From NCBI GenBank assembly GCA_905209765.1, contig CAJLUE010000015.1, forward strand, positions 1-32,766: 32,766 nucleotides of DNA, read 5' to 3'. This DNA comes from an uncultured Collinsella sp. (lineage in GTDB: Bacteria; Actinomycetota; Coriobacteriia; Coriobacteriales; Coriobacteriaceae). Below are positions 16,189 to 23,001 of the stretch, one piece after another. Both the position numbers and the translations under genes were made by a program. Position 1 is the first letter of the stretch, and every line of letters starts with the position of its first letter. The notes under the pieces were generated by a model. The model saw nothing but the letters and a program-made list of their open reading frames with translations, did no database searches and was not told where the DNA came from.

Positions 16189-17490
16189 ATGGATCAGACG
16201 CAGACGAGCGACGACGCTCCCCTGCTCACGCACAGCACTCCCCAATCGAAGCAAACCACGCTCTTGGCTCAGCAAAAGCCTCTCGTGACCATCGTGCACG
16301 CGTCGGTCGGCTCGGGCCACAAGGCCGCCGCAAATGCGATTGCGCAGGCATTCGACCTCATCCGCGGCACCAATGGCATCCCCGAGGATGTTGAGATTGA
16401 AGTGCTCGATATCCTTGATTTTGGACGAATTAAATTCGACGGCAATAAGACCGCGGCTTCTTTTACGGGAGCCACGCGCCCCATTTACGACCTGACCTGG
16501 CGATATACGCTTACGGGACATCTTCTCTGGGGCGGCGGCACGGCATGGTCGCGAATTATGTTCCCCGCCTTCAACGAATATATTCGTAGCCGCAGGCCCA
16601 TAGCCGTGGTCGCAACGCACATCACAGCAGCCAATGTTGCCGTGGGCGCCCGCGTTATTACGGGTATCGATTATCCGGTCATCTGCGTACCGACCGACTA
16701 CGAAGTCGAGGGCTGGTGGCCCCACAAGGACACCGATCTATTCTGTGTTGCCAACGAATTTATGGCCGAAACCCTGCGTCCGCGCAAGGTGCCCGAGGCA
16801 AAGATTCGCATTACCGGCATTCCTATCCGCACTGGATTCGACACGGATTACAATCGCGAGGAAGAGCTAGCCAAGTTCAACCTCCCCATCGACAAGACCG
16901 TCGTGCTGGTAATGGCCGGTGCCAGCCTGCCTCAGCCTTACGTCCGCTTTCGCGCGGCGATGGACCACACGCTCCCCTTCCTGCGCAGCTTCGAAGACAT
17001 GCACTTTGTCTTTTTGCCCGGCAAAGACGTGGAGTATGCCACCCGCCTGAAGACGCTCTTCGATGCCATGAAGCTCGAGAACGTCACGGTGTTGGACTAT
17101 GTCGACGACATGGCGGCCCTCATGCACGGCTGCGACCTTGCAATCCTCAAATCGGGCGGACTAACGGTCACCGAGTGCCTATGCGCACATCTGCCGATGA
17201 TCCTGCTGGGCAAATCGTACGGCCAGGAAAAAGCCAACACCACTATGCTCACCGGCATGGGCGCCAGCATGCACGTCACCACGGCACGAGAGCTCATCGT
17301 AACCCTACGCCACCTGCACGATCATCCCGAATCACTCAAGGCACTGCTCATCAACGGCGAAGTACTACGCCGCCCCCACGCAGCCGAAGACATCGCCGTC
17401 GCCACCATGGAACTCGTAGGCAAACCCCAAAAGCGCAAACGAGCCTTCTGCCGCTTCTACTGGGGCGGAAAACCTGCGCATATCCGCTAG
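16189..17490 (+). CDS. GT28 glycolipid glycosyltransferase (MGDG synthase / UgtP family)
   Basis: A 433-residue glycosyltransferase that probably adds a sugar to diacylglycerol at the inner membrane face, forming glycolipids or a lipoteichoic-acid anchor. The N-terminal signature ASVGSGHKAAANAI (38-51) and VPTDYEVEGWWPHKDTDLF are typical of the MGDG-synthase N-domain. ILKSGGLTVTECL and the PMIL loop belong to the C-terminal nucleotide-sugar domain. The sugar donor cannot be read from the sequence. ATG 16189 has GAAGGGGAG upstream. A weak promoter (TTACAT, 19 bp, TACAAT at 16146-16151) may drive it. The stop codon is 13 nt before an unusual long hairpin. Confidence 0.9.
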   Translation: MDQTQTSDDAPLLTHSTPQSKQTTLLAQQKPLVTIVHASVGSGHKAAANAIAQAFDLIRGTNGIPEDVEIEVLDILDFGRIKFDGNKTAASFTGATRPIYDLTWRYTLTGHLLWGGGTAWSRIMFPAFNEYIRSRRPIAVVATHITAANVAVGARVITGIDYPVICVPTDYEVEGWWPHKDTDLFCVANEFMAETLRPRKVPEAKIRITGIPIRTGFDTDYNREEELAKFNLPIDKTVVLVMAGASLPQPYVRFRAAMDHTLPFLRSFEDMHFVFLPGKDVEYATRLKTLFDAMKLENVTVLDYVDDMAALMHGCDLAILKSGGLTVTECLCAHLPMILLGKSYGQEKANTTMLTGMGASMHVTTARELIVTLRHLHDHPESLKALLINGEVLRRPHAAEDIAVATMELVGKPQKRKRAFCRFYWGGKPAHIR

Positions 17491-17503
17491 CGTCTTAACG
17501 TCC

Positions 17504-17607
17504 GCTGCTCGGCGGAAGCCGCCCTTATATCATTCCATGCTCAAACATTCTCGCTTCGCTGCGAAACTGCGCGTGGAACGATATAAGGGCGGCTTCCGCC
17601 GAGCAGC
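17504..17607. repeat. Gene-end hairpin element, copy A
   Basis: Two perfectly complementary 28-nt arms (17504-17531 and 17580-17607) enclose a core whose ends also pair, allowing a stem of about 37 bp. The core (17527-17584, 58 nt) recurs in reverse orientation at 17784-17850, with about 9 nt more there. The element starts 13 nt after the glycosyltransferase stop codon. The outer arm sequence differs completely from that of copy B, although both pair with themselves. No T tract follows. It could be an unusual terminator, an RNA-stabilising structure, or a REP/MITE-like element. Confidence 0.85.
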
Positions 17608-17684
17608 TACGTTTACGTGCTAGCAACTATGCCAGATTCCCCACCATTAGAAGATACAAAGGTGAAACCGGAAAATTAAAATGC

Positions 17685-17732
17685 AGTAAGCCAATGCGGC
17701 AAGGAACTGTTCCTTTGCCGCATTGGCTTACT
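17685..17732. repeat. Strong hairpin between the two element copies
   Basis: Arms 17685-17702 and 17715-17732 pair perfectly over 18 bp, then continue as GGAA/TTCC around a 3-nt loop after a single bulged T. On the minus strand it is followed by a T-rich stretch (GCATTTTAATTTTCC), so it may terminate dut transcription; on the plus strand AGAAAAG follows. The rest of 17491-17884 has no gene. Confidence 0.75.
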
Positions 17733-17765
17733 AGAAAAGTAAATTTTGTCTCAAGCGAGTAGCCG

Positions 17766-17868
17766 CCCGCCCGCCTCTCACACATATCGTTCCACGCGCA
17801 GTTTCGCAGCGAGCGAAGCGACGCGAGAATGTTTGAGCATGGAATGATATGTGTGAGAGACGGGCGGG
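17766..17868. repeat. Gene-end hairpin element, copy B
   Basis: Two 23-nt arms (17766-17788 and 17846-17868) pair with one mismatch. The enclosed core (17784-17850, 67 nt) is the reverse complement of copy A, identical over about 27 nt at each end, with roughly 9 extra nt in the middle (a GCGA/CGCTTCG-rich loop). It begins 16 nt after the dut stop codon when read in the dut direction, so relative to its upstream gene it has the same orientation as copy A. Confidence 0.85.
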
Positions 17869-17884
17869 AGGGATACGAGTGCCC

Positions 17885-18328
17885 CTAGGCGACGCCGCTG
17901 GAACCGAAGCCTCCTTTGCCTCGATCGGTTTCGTCTAGTTCTTGTACTTCTACGAGGTTGACCGTGGGGACTTCTTGGATGACGAGTTGGGCGATGCGGT
18001 CGCCTTTGTTGATTTGGATGTTGTTCGTGGGGTCTAGATTGATGAGGATGACTTTGAGCTCTCCTCGGTAGTGAGCGTCGATGAGACCGGGCGTGTTGAC
18101 TATAGACAGGCCCTGCTTGATGGCCAGGCCGCTGCGGGGCTGGACGAAGCCGGCATAGCCGTCGGGCAGGGCGATAGCTAGGCCCGTGGAGACCAGACGA
18201 CGCTCAAAGGGCTTCAGAATACAATCCTCGTTGGAGCGCAGGTCCAGGCCGGCATCCGTAGGATGGGCGTATTTGGGAAGCTCGACCGTGGGGTCGAGAC
18301 GTTTAATGTTAACAGTAATGTTGGACAT
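17885..18328 (-). CDS. dut: dUTP pyrophosphatase
   Basis: A 147-residue trimeric dUTPase that hydrolyses dUTP to dUMP, keeping uracil out of DNA. All five family motifs are present: DAGLDL (25-30), PRSGLA (64-69), GLIDAHYRGE (81-90), GDRIAQLV (109-116) and RGKGGFGSSG near the C-terminus. It follows nrdR with a 4-nt gap and is the last gene of the LysM-nrdR-dut unit. The copy-B hairpin element follows its stop codon. Confidence 0.97.
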   Translation of the reverse strand: MSNITVNIKRLDPTVELPKYAHPTDAGLDLRSNEDCILKPFERRLVSTGLAIALPDGYAGFVQPRSGLAIKQGLSIVNTPGLIDAHYRGELKVILINLDPTNNIQINKGDRIAQLVIQEVPTVNLVEVQELDETDRGKGGFGSSGVA

Positions 18329-18332
18329 GAAA

Positions 18333-18776
18333 TCACCTTAGCTTGTCGAGCTCTTGCAAAAACTCATCGACATCTTTGAAATCGCGATAGACCGAGGCAA
18401 AGCGGATGTAGGCCACTTTATCGATCTTGGCCAACCGCTTGAGAACCATATCGCCCAGCTCATGAGACGTAACGGCCGTGAGCGTACGGGAACGAAGCTC
18501 GACCTCAATATCATCAATGATCTCGTTGAGCTTTTTAGTGTCGATATCTCGCTTGATCGTGGCTCGCATCAAACCGACCAGCAGCTTATTGCGATCGAAC
18601 CGTTGCTTGCTTCCGTCTGACTTAATGACCTCGATAGGGTCTTCACAACGCTCAAATGTCGTAAAGCGATAATTGCATGAGCAGCATTCGCGACGGCGCT
18701 TGATGGTGTTATTTGATTCCTGCATGCGGGAATCAACGACGCGGGTATGTGCCTTGCCGCATTTGGGACAGCGCAT
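18333..18776 (-). CDS. nrdR: Transcriptional repressor NrdR
   Basis: A 147-residue repressor of ribonucleotide reductase genes. The N-terminal zinc ribbon uses Cys3, Cys6, Cys31 and Cys34 (CPKC and CSC context, RFTTFER after it). An ATP-cone domain (about 46-136) senses ATP/dATP. AGAGGAGG before the ATG is a strong ribosome site. The start codon itself lies in one arm of a perfect 11-nt inverted repeat (18772-18813), which suggests translational control. I found no classical NrdR box in this window, so its targets are elsewhere. Confidence 0.97.
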   Translation of the reverse strand: MRCPKCGKAHTRVVDSRMQESNNTIKRRRECCSCNYRFTTFERCEDPIEVIKSDGSKQRFDRNKLLVGLMRATIKRDIDTKKLNEIIDDIEVELRSRTLTAVTSHELGDMVLKRLAKIDKVAYIRFASVYRDFKDVDEFLQELDKLR

Positions 18777-18813
18777 GGTACCTCCTCTAAAACGATTACA
18801 AGGGTACCATGCG
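18772..18813 (-). promoter_or_regulatory. Inverted repeat that can hide the nrdR start codon
   Basis: The perfect 11-nt arms CGCATGGTACC (18772-18782) and GGTACCATGCG (18803-18813) enclose a 20-nt loop. In the minus-strand message the arm next to the gene contains the nrdR AUG, and the loop plus the edge of the stem contain the AGAGGAGG ribosome site. Folding would limit initiation. Whether it is used is unknown. Confidence 0.55.
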
Positions 18814-18827
18814 AAGGTACTTAAATC

Positions 18828-19280
18828 TTAGGAACGCGCAGGAACTTTAAGATGCGAACCGGCATCGAGCGAGCCATGCTCCAGGTGATTGACGTTGCGG
18901 ATCATATCAGAGGTCTCCTGTGTGGAAAGACCCTCAATCGGATGCTCCTGAGCAAGCGACCATAAGGAATCGCCAGACTGAACACGGACGGTCTCGTAGG
19001 TAACGTTGGATACCGACTCGGCATATGCCGCATGACGAGCGCTGAAGATCGAAGTAGCAAGTACAAAGAAGAGCGTAAATGCAACGGCCAGGGCGACAAT
19101 CGTCGAAACTTTTAAGGCAACGGGGGCCGAAGACGTGGCGACACACTGGCTGCGGACGGGCTTGCCAGGCAGTGTTTGGAAACCAGATCGGCCGCCTTTG
19201 ACAACCGTGAAAGCCGGCGCCACAGGCGTCTCGAGCTTAAGGGCAAGGTTTCCCTGGACCATATCCGTTGCGTTCATCAT
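18828..19280 (-). CDS. Membrane-anchored LysM protein next to lexA (YneA/ChiZ-like candidate)
   Basis: A small protein of 149-150 residues. An N-terminal cytoplasmic part of about 55 residues is followed by one transmembrane helix (about 56-80, VSTIVALAVAFTLFFVLA) and an extracytoplasmic LysM domain (about 97-148, VRVQSGDSLWSLAQEH). Two ATGs are adjacent; the second (19277) has better spacing from GGAG. It is divergent from lexA across LexA-box-like sites. Bacillus yneA and Mycobacterium Rv2719c (chiZ) are LysM proteins at this same position and slow division during SOS. An SOS division inhibitor is therefore likely but inferred. nrdR and dut follow. Confidence 0.82.
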   Translation of the reverse strand: MMNATDMVQGNLALKLETPVAPAFTVVKGGRSGFQTLPGKPVRSQCVATSSAPVALKVSTIVALAVAFTLFFVLATSIFSARHAAYAESVSNVTYETVRVQSGDSLWSLAQEHPIEGLSTQETSDMIRNVNHLEHGSLDAGSHLKVPARS

Positions 19281-19313
19281 GTTCTCCTCTCGCGTGTTTT
19301 GCTGAGAACAGTT

Positions 19314-19342
19314 TTATCAAGCCACGCGGACAAAAATGTCTA
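19314..19342 (-). promoter_or_regulatory. Candidate promoter of the LysM-nrdR-dut unit
   Basis: On the minus strand TAGACA (19342-19337) and TGATAA (19319-19314) are 17 bp apart. The -35 matches consensus at five of six bases; the -10 is weak. The first LexA-like box lies 5 bp upstream of the -35. Confidence 0.45.
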
Positions 19343-19347
19343 GCGCG

Positions 19348-19361
19348 AGAACGAATGTTCG
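19348..19361. promoter_or_regulatory. LexA-box-like site 1
   Basis: AGAACGAATGTTCG matches the CGAAC-N4-GTTCG SOS box at nine of ten defined bases. It lies nearest the LysM gene. Confidence 0.7.
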
Positions 19362-19375
19362 GTTATTATTATCTT

Positions 19376-19389
19376 CGAACAGTTGTTCC
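19376..19389. promoter_or_regulatory. LexA-box-like site 2
   Basis: CGAACAGTTGTTCC matches CGAAC-N4-GTTCG at nine of ten defined bases. It lies midway between the LysM gene and lexA. Confidence 0.75.
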
Positions 19390-19403
19390 TGTCAAGCAAT
19401 AAC

Positions 19404-19417
19404 CGAACATTTGTTTG
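19404..19417. promoter_or_regulatory. LexA-box-like site 3
   Basis: CGAACATTTGTTTG matches CGAAC-N4-GTTCG at nine of ten defined bases. It ends 23 nt before the lexA start codon, well placed for autorepression. Confidence 0.7.
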
Positions 19418-19440
19418 ACATTGGTAGAGAGGATCCCCTG

Positions 19441-20085
19441 ATGGCTCGCAAAATTACCAAGCGTCAGCAGCAGATTTACGACTTCATCAAGGAATATCAG
19501 CAGGAGAAGGGCTATCCGCCCAGTGTGCGCGAGATGGCATCGGCCGTAGGCCTCTCCTCCCCCAGCACGGTTCATGCTCATCTCTCTGCCCTGGAGGCTC
19601 GAGGACTGCTCAAGCGCGATGCCACCAAACCGCGCGCCCTAGAGCTCTTTGATGAGGACGGATCCTCTGTCTCGATTTCCAAATCCGATGAACCCACAGC
19701 GCCCCGCGGAACGGTCTCGCTGCCGCTCGTCGGTCGCGTCGCGGCTGGGATTCCCATTCTGGCCGAGCAAAATATCGAGGACACCTTTACCATCCCGACC
19801 GAAATCGCCACAGACCAGGGCTCCTTTATCCTTGAAGTGCACGGCAGCTCAATGATCAATGTCGGCATCTACAACGGCGACTACATTATCGTTCGCGAGC
19901 AAAAGAGCGCCATGAACGGCGAAATCGTCGTGGCCATGATCGATGGCTCGGCGACCGTCAAGACGTTCTACAAGGAGCAGGGGCGCGTGCGCCTGCAGCC
20001 CGAGAACGACACTATGGAGCCCATCTATGCGACGAACCCCGTTATTTTGGGTAAGGTTGTCGGATTAATGCGCCGGTTCTCGTAA
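19441..20085 (+). CDS. lexA: SOS repressor LexA
   Basis: A 214-residue repressor of the SOS regulon. The N-terminal winged helix (1-65, KITKRQQQIYDFI, SPSTVHAHLSALE) binds DNA. The self-cleavage site is Ala102-Gly103 in GRVAAGIP. Catalytic Ser137 (HGSSM) and Lys174 (ATVKTF) are in place. The frame is open upstream to 19336, but ATG 19441 is preceded by AGAGAGGA and gives the canonical N-terminus. Three SOS-like boxes lie upstream. The stop codon overlaps the start of a DUF1624 gene by 1 nt, so that gene should share lexA expression. Confidence 0.98.
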   Translation: MARKITKRQQQIYDFIKEYQQEKGYPPSVREMASAVGLSSPSTVHAHLSALEARGLLKRDATKPRALELFDEDGSSVSISKSDEPTAPRGTVSLPLVGRVAAGIPILAEQNIEDTFTIPTEIATDQGSFILEVHGSSMINVGIYNGDYIIVREQKSAMNGEIVVAMIDGSATVKTFYKEQGRVRLQPENDTMEPIYATNPVILGKVVGLMRRFS

Positions 20086-20789
20086 TGCAAAAACGCATCA
20101 CCATATTTGATACCGTCCGCGGGTTTACGATGCTATCGATGGCAGGTTTCCACGCTTGCTACGATTTGGCCTACCTATATGGATGGAATATGCCATGGTT
20201 TACCGAAACGGTTTTCCAGGATATCTGGCGCGCTAGTATAAGCTGGGTATTTTTGTTTATCGCCGGTTGGATGTGCACGCTCTCGCGTAATAACGGTAAG
20301 CGCGCCCTCAAATACGCGGCCGCAGCCTTGATCGTATGGATGGCAACTACATTGGTATCAGTCGACGATTCGGTAAACTTTGGCATCATCTATTGCATGG
20401 CAGCATGCACCGCGGTGGTTGCACTCACCCGTCCGTTACTCCAAAAAATACCGGGCTCATGGGGCATCGCAGTGTGCCTTGTTCTTTTTGCCCTAACCTG
20501 GGGCATTCCAAAGGCGGTATACCCACTCCCCTACCTGGCATGGCTAGGATTTCCGGGCCCTGGCTTTGTTTCGGGAGATTACTATCCGCTCATTCCATTT
20601 ATCTTTATGTACCTTACCGGCTTTTTTGCTGCCCAGGCGGCACAAGCATCAAGCCTCGACGCGCCAGCATGGGCATACGCCAATCCCATCCCAGCGCTCG
20701 CAGTCCTCGGTCGGCATGCCTTACCGTTCTACCTGCTTCATCAGCCTGTCATTCTAGGCGTGCTAGAGCTCATTTATTCCGTACGATAG
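20085..20789 (+). CDS. DUF1624 (heparan-alpha-glucosaminide acetyltransferase-like) membrane protein
   Basis: A 234-residue protein with about six to seven transmembrane helices. The N-terminal signature RITIFDTVRGFTMLSM followed by FHACYDLAY, and LPFYLLHQPVI near the C-terminus, match the DUF1624 acyltransferase-like family. The substrate is unknown; transfer of an acyl group to a cell-envelope sugar is possible. It starts inside the lexA stop codon (1-nt overlap), an unexpected partner for lexA. Its last 16 nt overlap the 3' end of convergent hflX. Confidence 0.85.
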   Translation: MQKRITIFDTVRGFTMLSMAGFHACYDLAYLYGWNMPWFTETVFQDIWRASISWVFLFIAGWMCTLSRNNGKRALKYAAAALIVWMATTLVSVDDSVNFGIIYCMAACTAVVALTRPLLQKIPGSWGIAVCLVLFALTWGIPKAVYPLPYLAWLGFPGPGFVSGDYYPLIPFIFMYLTGFFAAQAAQASSLDAPAWAYANPIPALAVLGRHALPFYLLHQPVILGVLELIYSVR

Positions 20790-22063
20790 CGCTCAAGACG
20801 CGGCGCGATTCGGGCCGGCAACTTCGCCACAATGCGAACGCCGTCCTCAAGATATTCCTCATGCAGAAGGGTTCCCTGCTCATGCACCAGCGTAATGAGG
20901 GCGCCCTCGCGATACGGGATATCAGCGGAGAGCAAGACATCGGTGGCAGCCGCCTCACGGGCAATGCGGTCGACGAGATCGTCGAGCCCCTCGCCCGTCT
21001 GGGCCGAGAACAGCACGGCCTCGGGATAGCGTCGATGGAAACTCAATCGATCGACGCTATCGAGTAGGTCAATTTTATTGAACACCGTAAGCGTCAAACG
21101 CTCGCCGGCACCGATCTCGTCAAGAACGCGATCGACTGCCTCGAGCTGGCGCTCGTAGTCCTCATCAGAGGCATCAACAACTTTAAGGATCAGGTCGGCA
21201 CCAAGGACCTCGGACAGCGTGGACTTAAAGGCATCAACGAGACCATGCGGTAGCTTTTGAATAAAGCCAACGGTATCGGTAATGGTCATACCACGACCGC
21301 CGGGCAAGCGATACGAGCGCGTCGTCGGATCGAGCGTGGCAAACAATTTGTCCTGTGAAAGCACCGTAGACCCGGTCAGGCGATTGAGCAACGTCGACTT
21401 ACCGGCATTGGTATAACCGGCTAAGGCAACGCGAAACGCTGGCGACTCGATACGGCTCTTTGACTGGACATCGCGGCGCTGTTCAACCTGCTTAAGCTCG
21501 CGACGAAGCGCGGCGATCTTGTTGCGAATTAAGCGCCGGTCAACCTCGAGCTGGCTTTCGCCCTGACCAAAGCGCGAACCAATGCCACCGCGTGTCTGCT
21601 CTTTAGCAAGGTGGCTCCACATACCGCGCAAGCGGGGCAACAGATACTGCAATTGGGCTAGCTGCACCTGCAGGCGACCCTCACGAGTCTGAGCGTGCAG
21701 GCCAAAGATATCGAGAATCAACGCCGTACGGTCGATAATCTTAACCGGTTCGCCCACGGCTTTCTCAAGATACGACTGCTGAGAGGGCGTTAAATCATCG
21801 TCGAAGATAACAACATCAGCATCCATACGATGCACGAGCCCGCAAAGCTCCTCAACCTTACCGGAGCCGATAAACGATTTTGGATACGGCTTAACCAGAC
21901 GCTGTGACAAACGCGCCACGCACTGAGCGCCAGCCGTATGGGCAAGGCGCTCAAGCTCGTCAAGCGAACGATCGAGCGGCCAGGCGTTATCGCGCCACTC
22001 AACTCCGACAAGAACGGCACGTTCGGGCTCAGGTGCTGTGGGAACGAGGGGAAACCGAGCCAT
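20774..22063 (-). CDS. hflX: GTPase HflX
   Basis: A 429-residue ribosome-associated GTPase that splits stalled ribosomes. The N-terminal HflX domain (about 15-190) contains FIGSGKVEEL and the TRGGIGSRFGQGE loop, which approaches the ribosomal peptidyl-transferase region. The G domain has GYTNAGKST at 216-224, DTVG at 263-266 and NKID at 329-332. It overlaps miaA by 1 nt and is last in the miaB-miaA-hflX unit. The association of miaA with hflX is widespread in bacteria. The stop codon region overlaps the convergent DUF1624 gene. Confidence 0.97.
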   Translation of the reverse strand: MARFPLVPTAPEPERAVLVGVEWRDNAWPLDRSLDELERLAHTAGAQCVARLSQRLVKPYPKSFIGSGKVEELCGLVHRMDADVVIFDDDLTPSQQSYLEKAVGEPVKIIDRTALILDIFGLHAQTREGRLQVQLAQLQYLLPRLRGMWSHLAKEQTRGGIGSRFGQGESQLEVDRRLIRNKIAALRRELKQVEQRRDVQSKSRIESPAFRVALAGYTNAGKSTLLNRLTGSTVLSQDKLFATLDPTTRSYRLPGGRGMTITDTVGFIQKLPHGLVDAFKSTLSEVLGADLILKVVDASDEDYERQLEAVDRVLDEIGAGERLTLTVFNKIDLLDSVDRLSFHRRYPEAVLFSAQTGEGLDDLVDRIAREAAATDVLLSADIPYREGALITLVHEQGTLLHEEYLEDGVRIVAKLPARIAPRLERYRTE

Positions 22064-23001
22064 TAGGCCGCCTCGATACGATGAAGGATATCCTCAACGA
22101 CCTCATCGATCGTAAACTCGTCCATATCGAACCACACGATACGGTCATCGCGTTTAAACCACGAAAGCTGACGTTTGGCATAGCGACGCGAACGCGTCTT
22201 GATGAGTTCGCGAGCCTCATCCATAGAAATCACGCCGCTAAGGGCATCGATAATCTCTTTATAGCCAATCGCCTGCATCGAAGTCAGGGCATCTTCCAGC
22301 CCCTGGTCCATAAGACCGCGAACCTCCTCAACAAGACCCTGCTCAAACATCAGATCGACGCGTAGGTTAATACGCTCGTAAAGCGCCTCACGATTACGCA
22401 TCAAACCAAACCACAGAGCGTGATAATGCTCGCGCGGAACACTAAACTGCGACTTTTGCTGCGCGTAGGACACGCCATCATCGTGCATTTCGAGCGCGCG
22501 AATCACGCGACGAACATTATGGGGATGGATGACCGCAGCGGACTCGGGGTCACGCTCGGCAAGCAGCGCGTGCAGCGCTTCCTCGCCTATGCGCTCGGCA
22601 AGCTCCTGATACTCCGCGCGACGATCGTCCTCAAGCTCGCCCGAGGGAAAATCCATTTCATCCAGGGCGGCCTTGAGATACAAGCCTGTACCCCCGCAAA
22701 ACACCGGTAGGCGGCCCTCGCCCAGCAAGCGCTCAACATGCACACGAGCGTCTGCCTGATACAGCGCTGCAGAATATGCAACGCCCGGTTCAACAATATC
22801 GACCAGGCGTAGCGGCGCCGTGCATTCCACGGGTGCCATTTTGGCAGTGCCGATATCCATACCTCGATAGATTTGCATCGCGTCACACGACAGCACTTCG
22901 GATGAAAGACGAGCCGCCAAACGATCTGCGACATCACTTTTGCCAACCGCGGTCGGACCGACAATCGCAACGGCGGAAAGGCCTGCCCCGGGAGAAATCA
23001 T
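22063..23001 (-). CDS. miaA: tRNA dimethylallyltransferase
   Basis: A 312-residue enzyme that adds a dimethylallyl group to N6 of A37 in tRNAs reading codons that begin with U. The P-loop GPTAVGKS is at 15-22. The DAMQIYRGMDIGTAK and GGTGLYLKA motifs and the C-terminal RRYAKRQLSWF are all typical. The gene overlaps both miaB and hflX by one base. Its product is the substrate for MiaB, encoded directly upstream, so the two steps of ms2i6A synthesis are produced together. Confidence 0.98.
   Translation of the reverse strand: MISPGAGLSAVAIVGPTAVGKSDVADRLAARLSSEVLSCDAMQIYRGMDIGTAKMAPVECTAPLRLVDIVEPGVAYSAALYQADARVHVERLLGEGRLPVFCGGTGLYLKAALDEMDFPSGELEDDRRAEYQELAERIGEEALHALLAERDPESAAVIHPHNVRRVIRALEMHDDGVSYAQQKSQFSVPREHYHALWFGLMRNREALYERINLRVDLMFEQGLVEEVRGLMDQGLEDALTSMQAIGYKEIIDALSGVISMDEARELIKTRSRRYAKRQLSWFKRDDRIVWFDMDEFTIDEVVEDILHRIEAA

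Noticed and set aside
17491..17884. CRISPR array or insertion sequence in the hairpin-rich gap
   Set aside because: There are only two copies of the core, in opposite orientation, with no regular spacers and no transposase reading frame.
18777..18827. NrdR box in front of nrdR
   Set aside because: No sequence resembling the paired NrdR-box consensus is present; the palindrome there fits a start-codon hairpin better.
19336..19440. Extended lexA start upstream of 19441
   Set aside because: The extra 35 residues would be encoded by the SOS-box region and have no ribosome site or homology to LexA.
20774..20789. Possible frameshift where DUF1624 and hflX overlap
   Set aside because: Both proteins end normally for their families; a short convergent overlap is enough to explain it.
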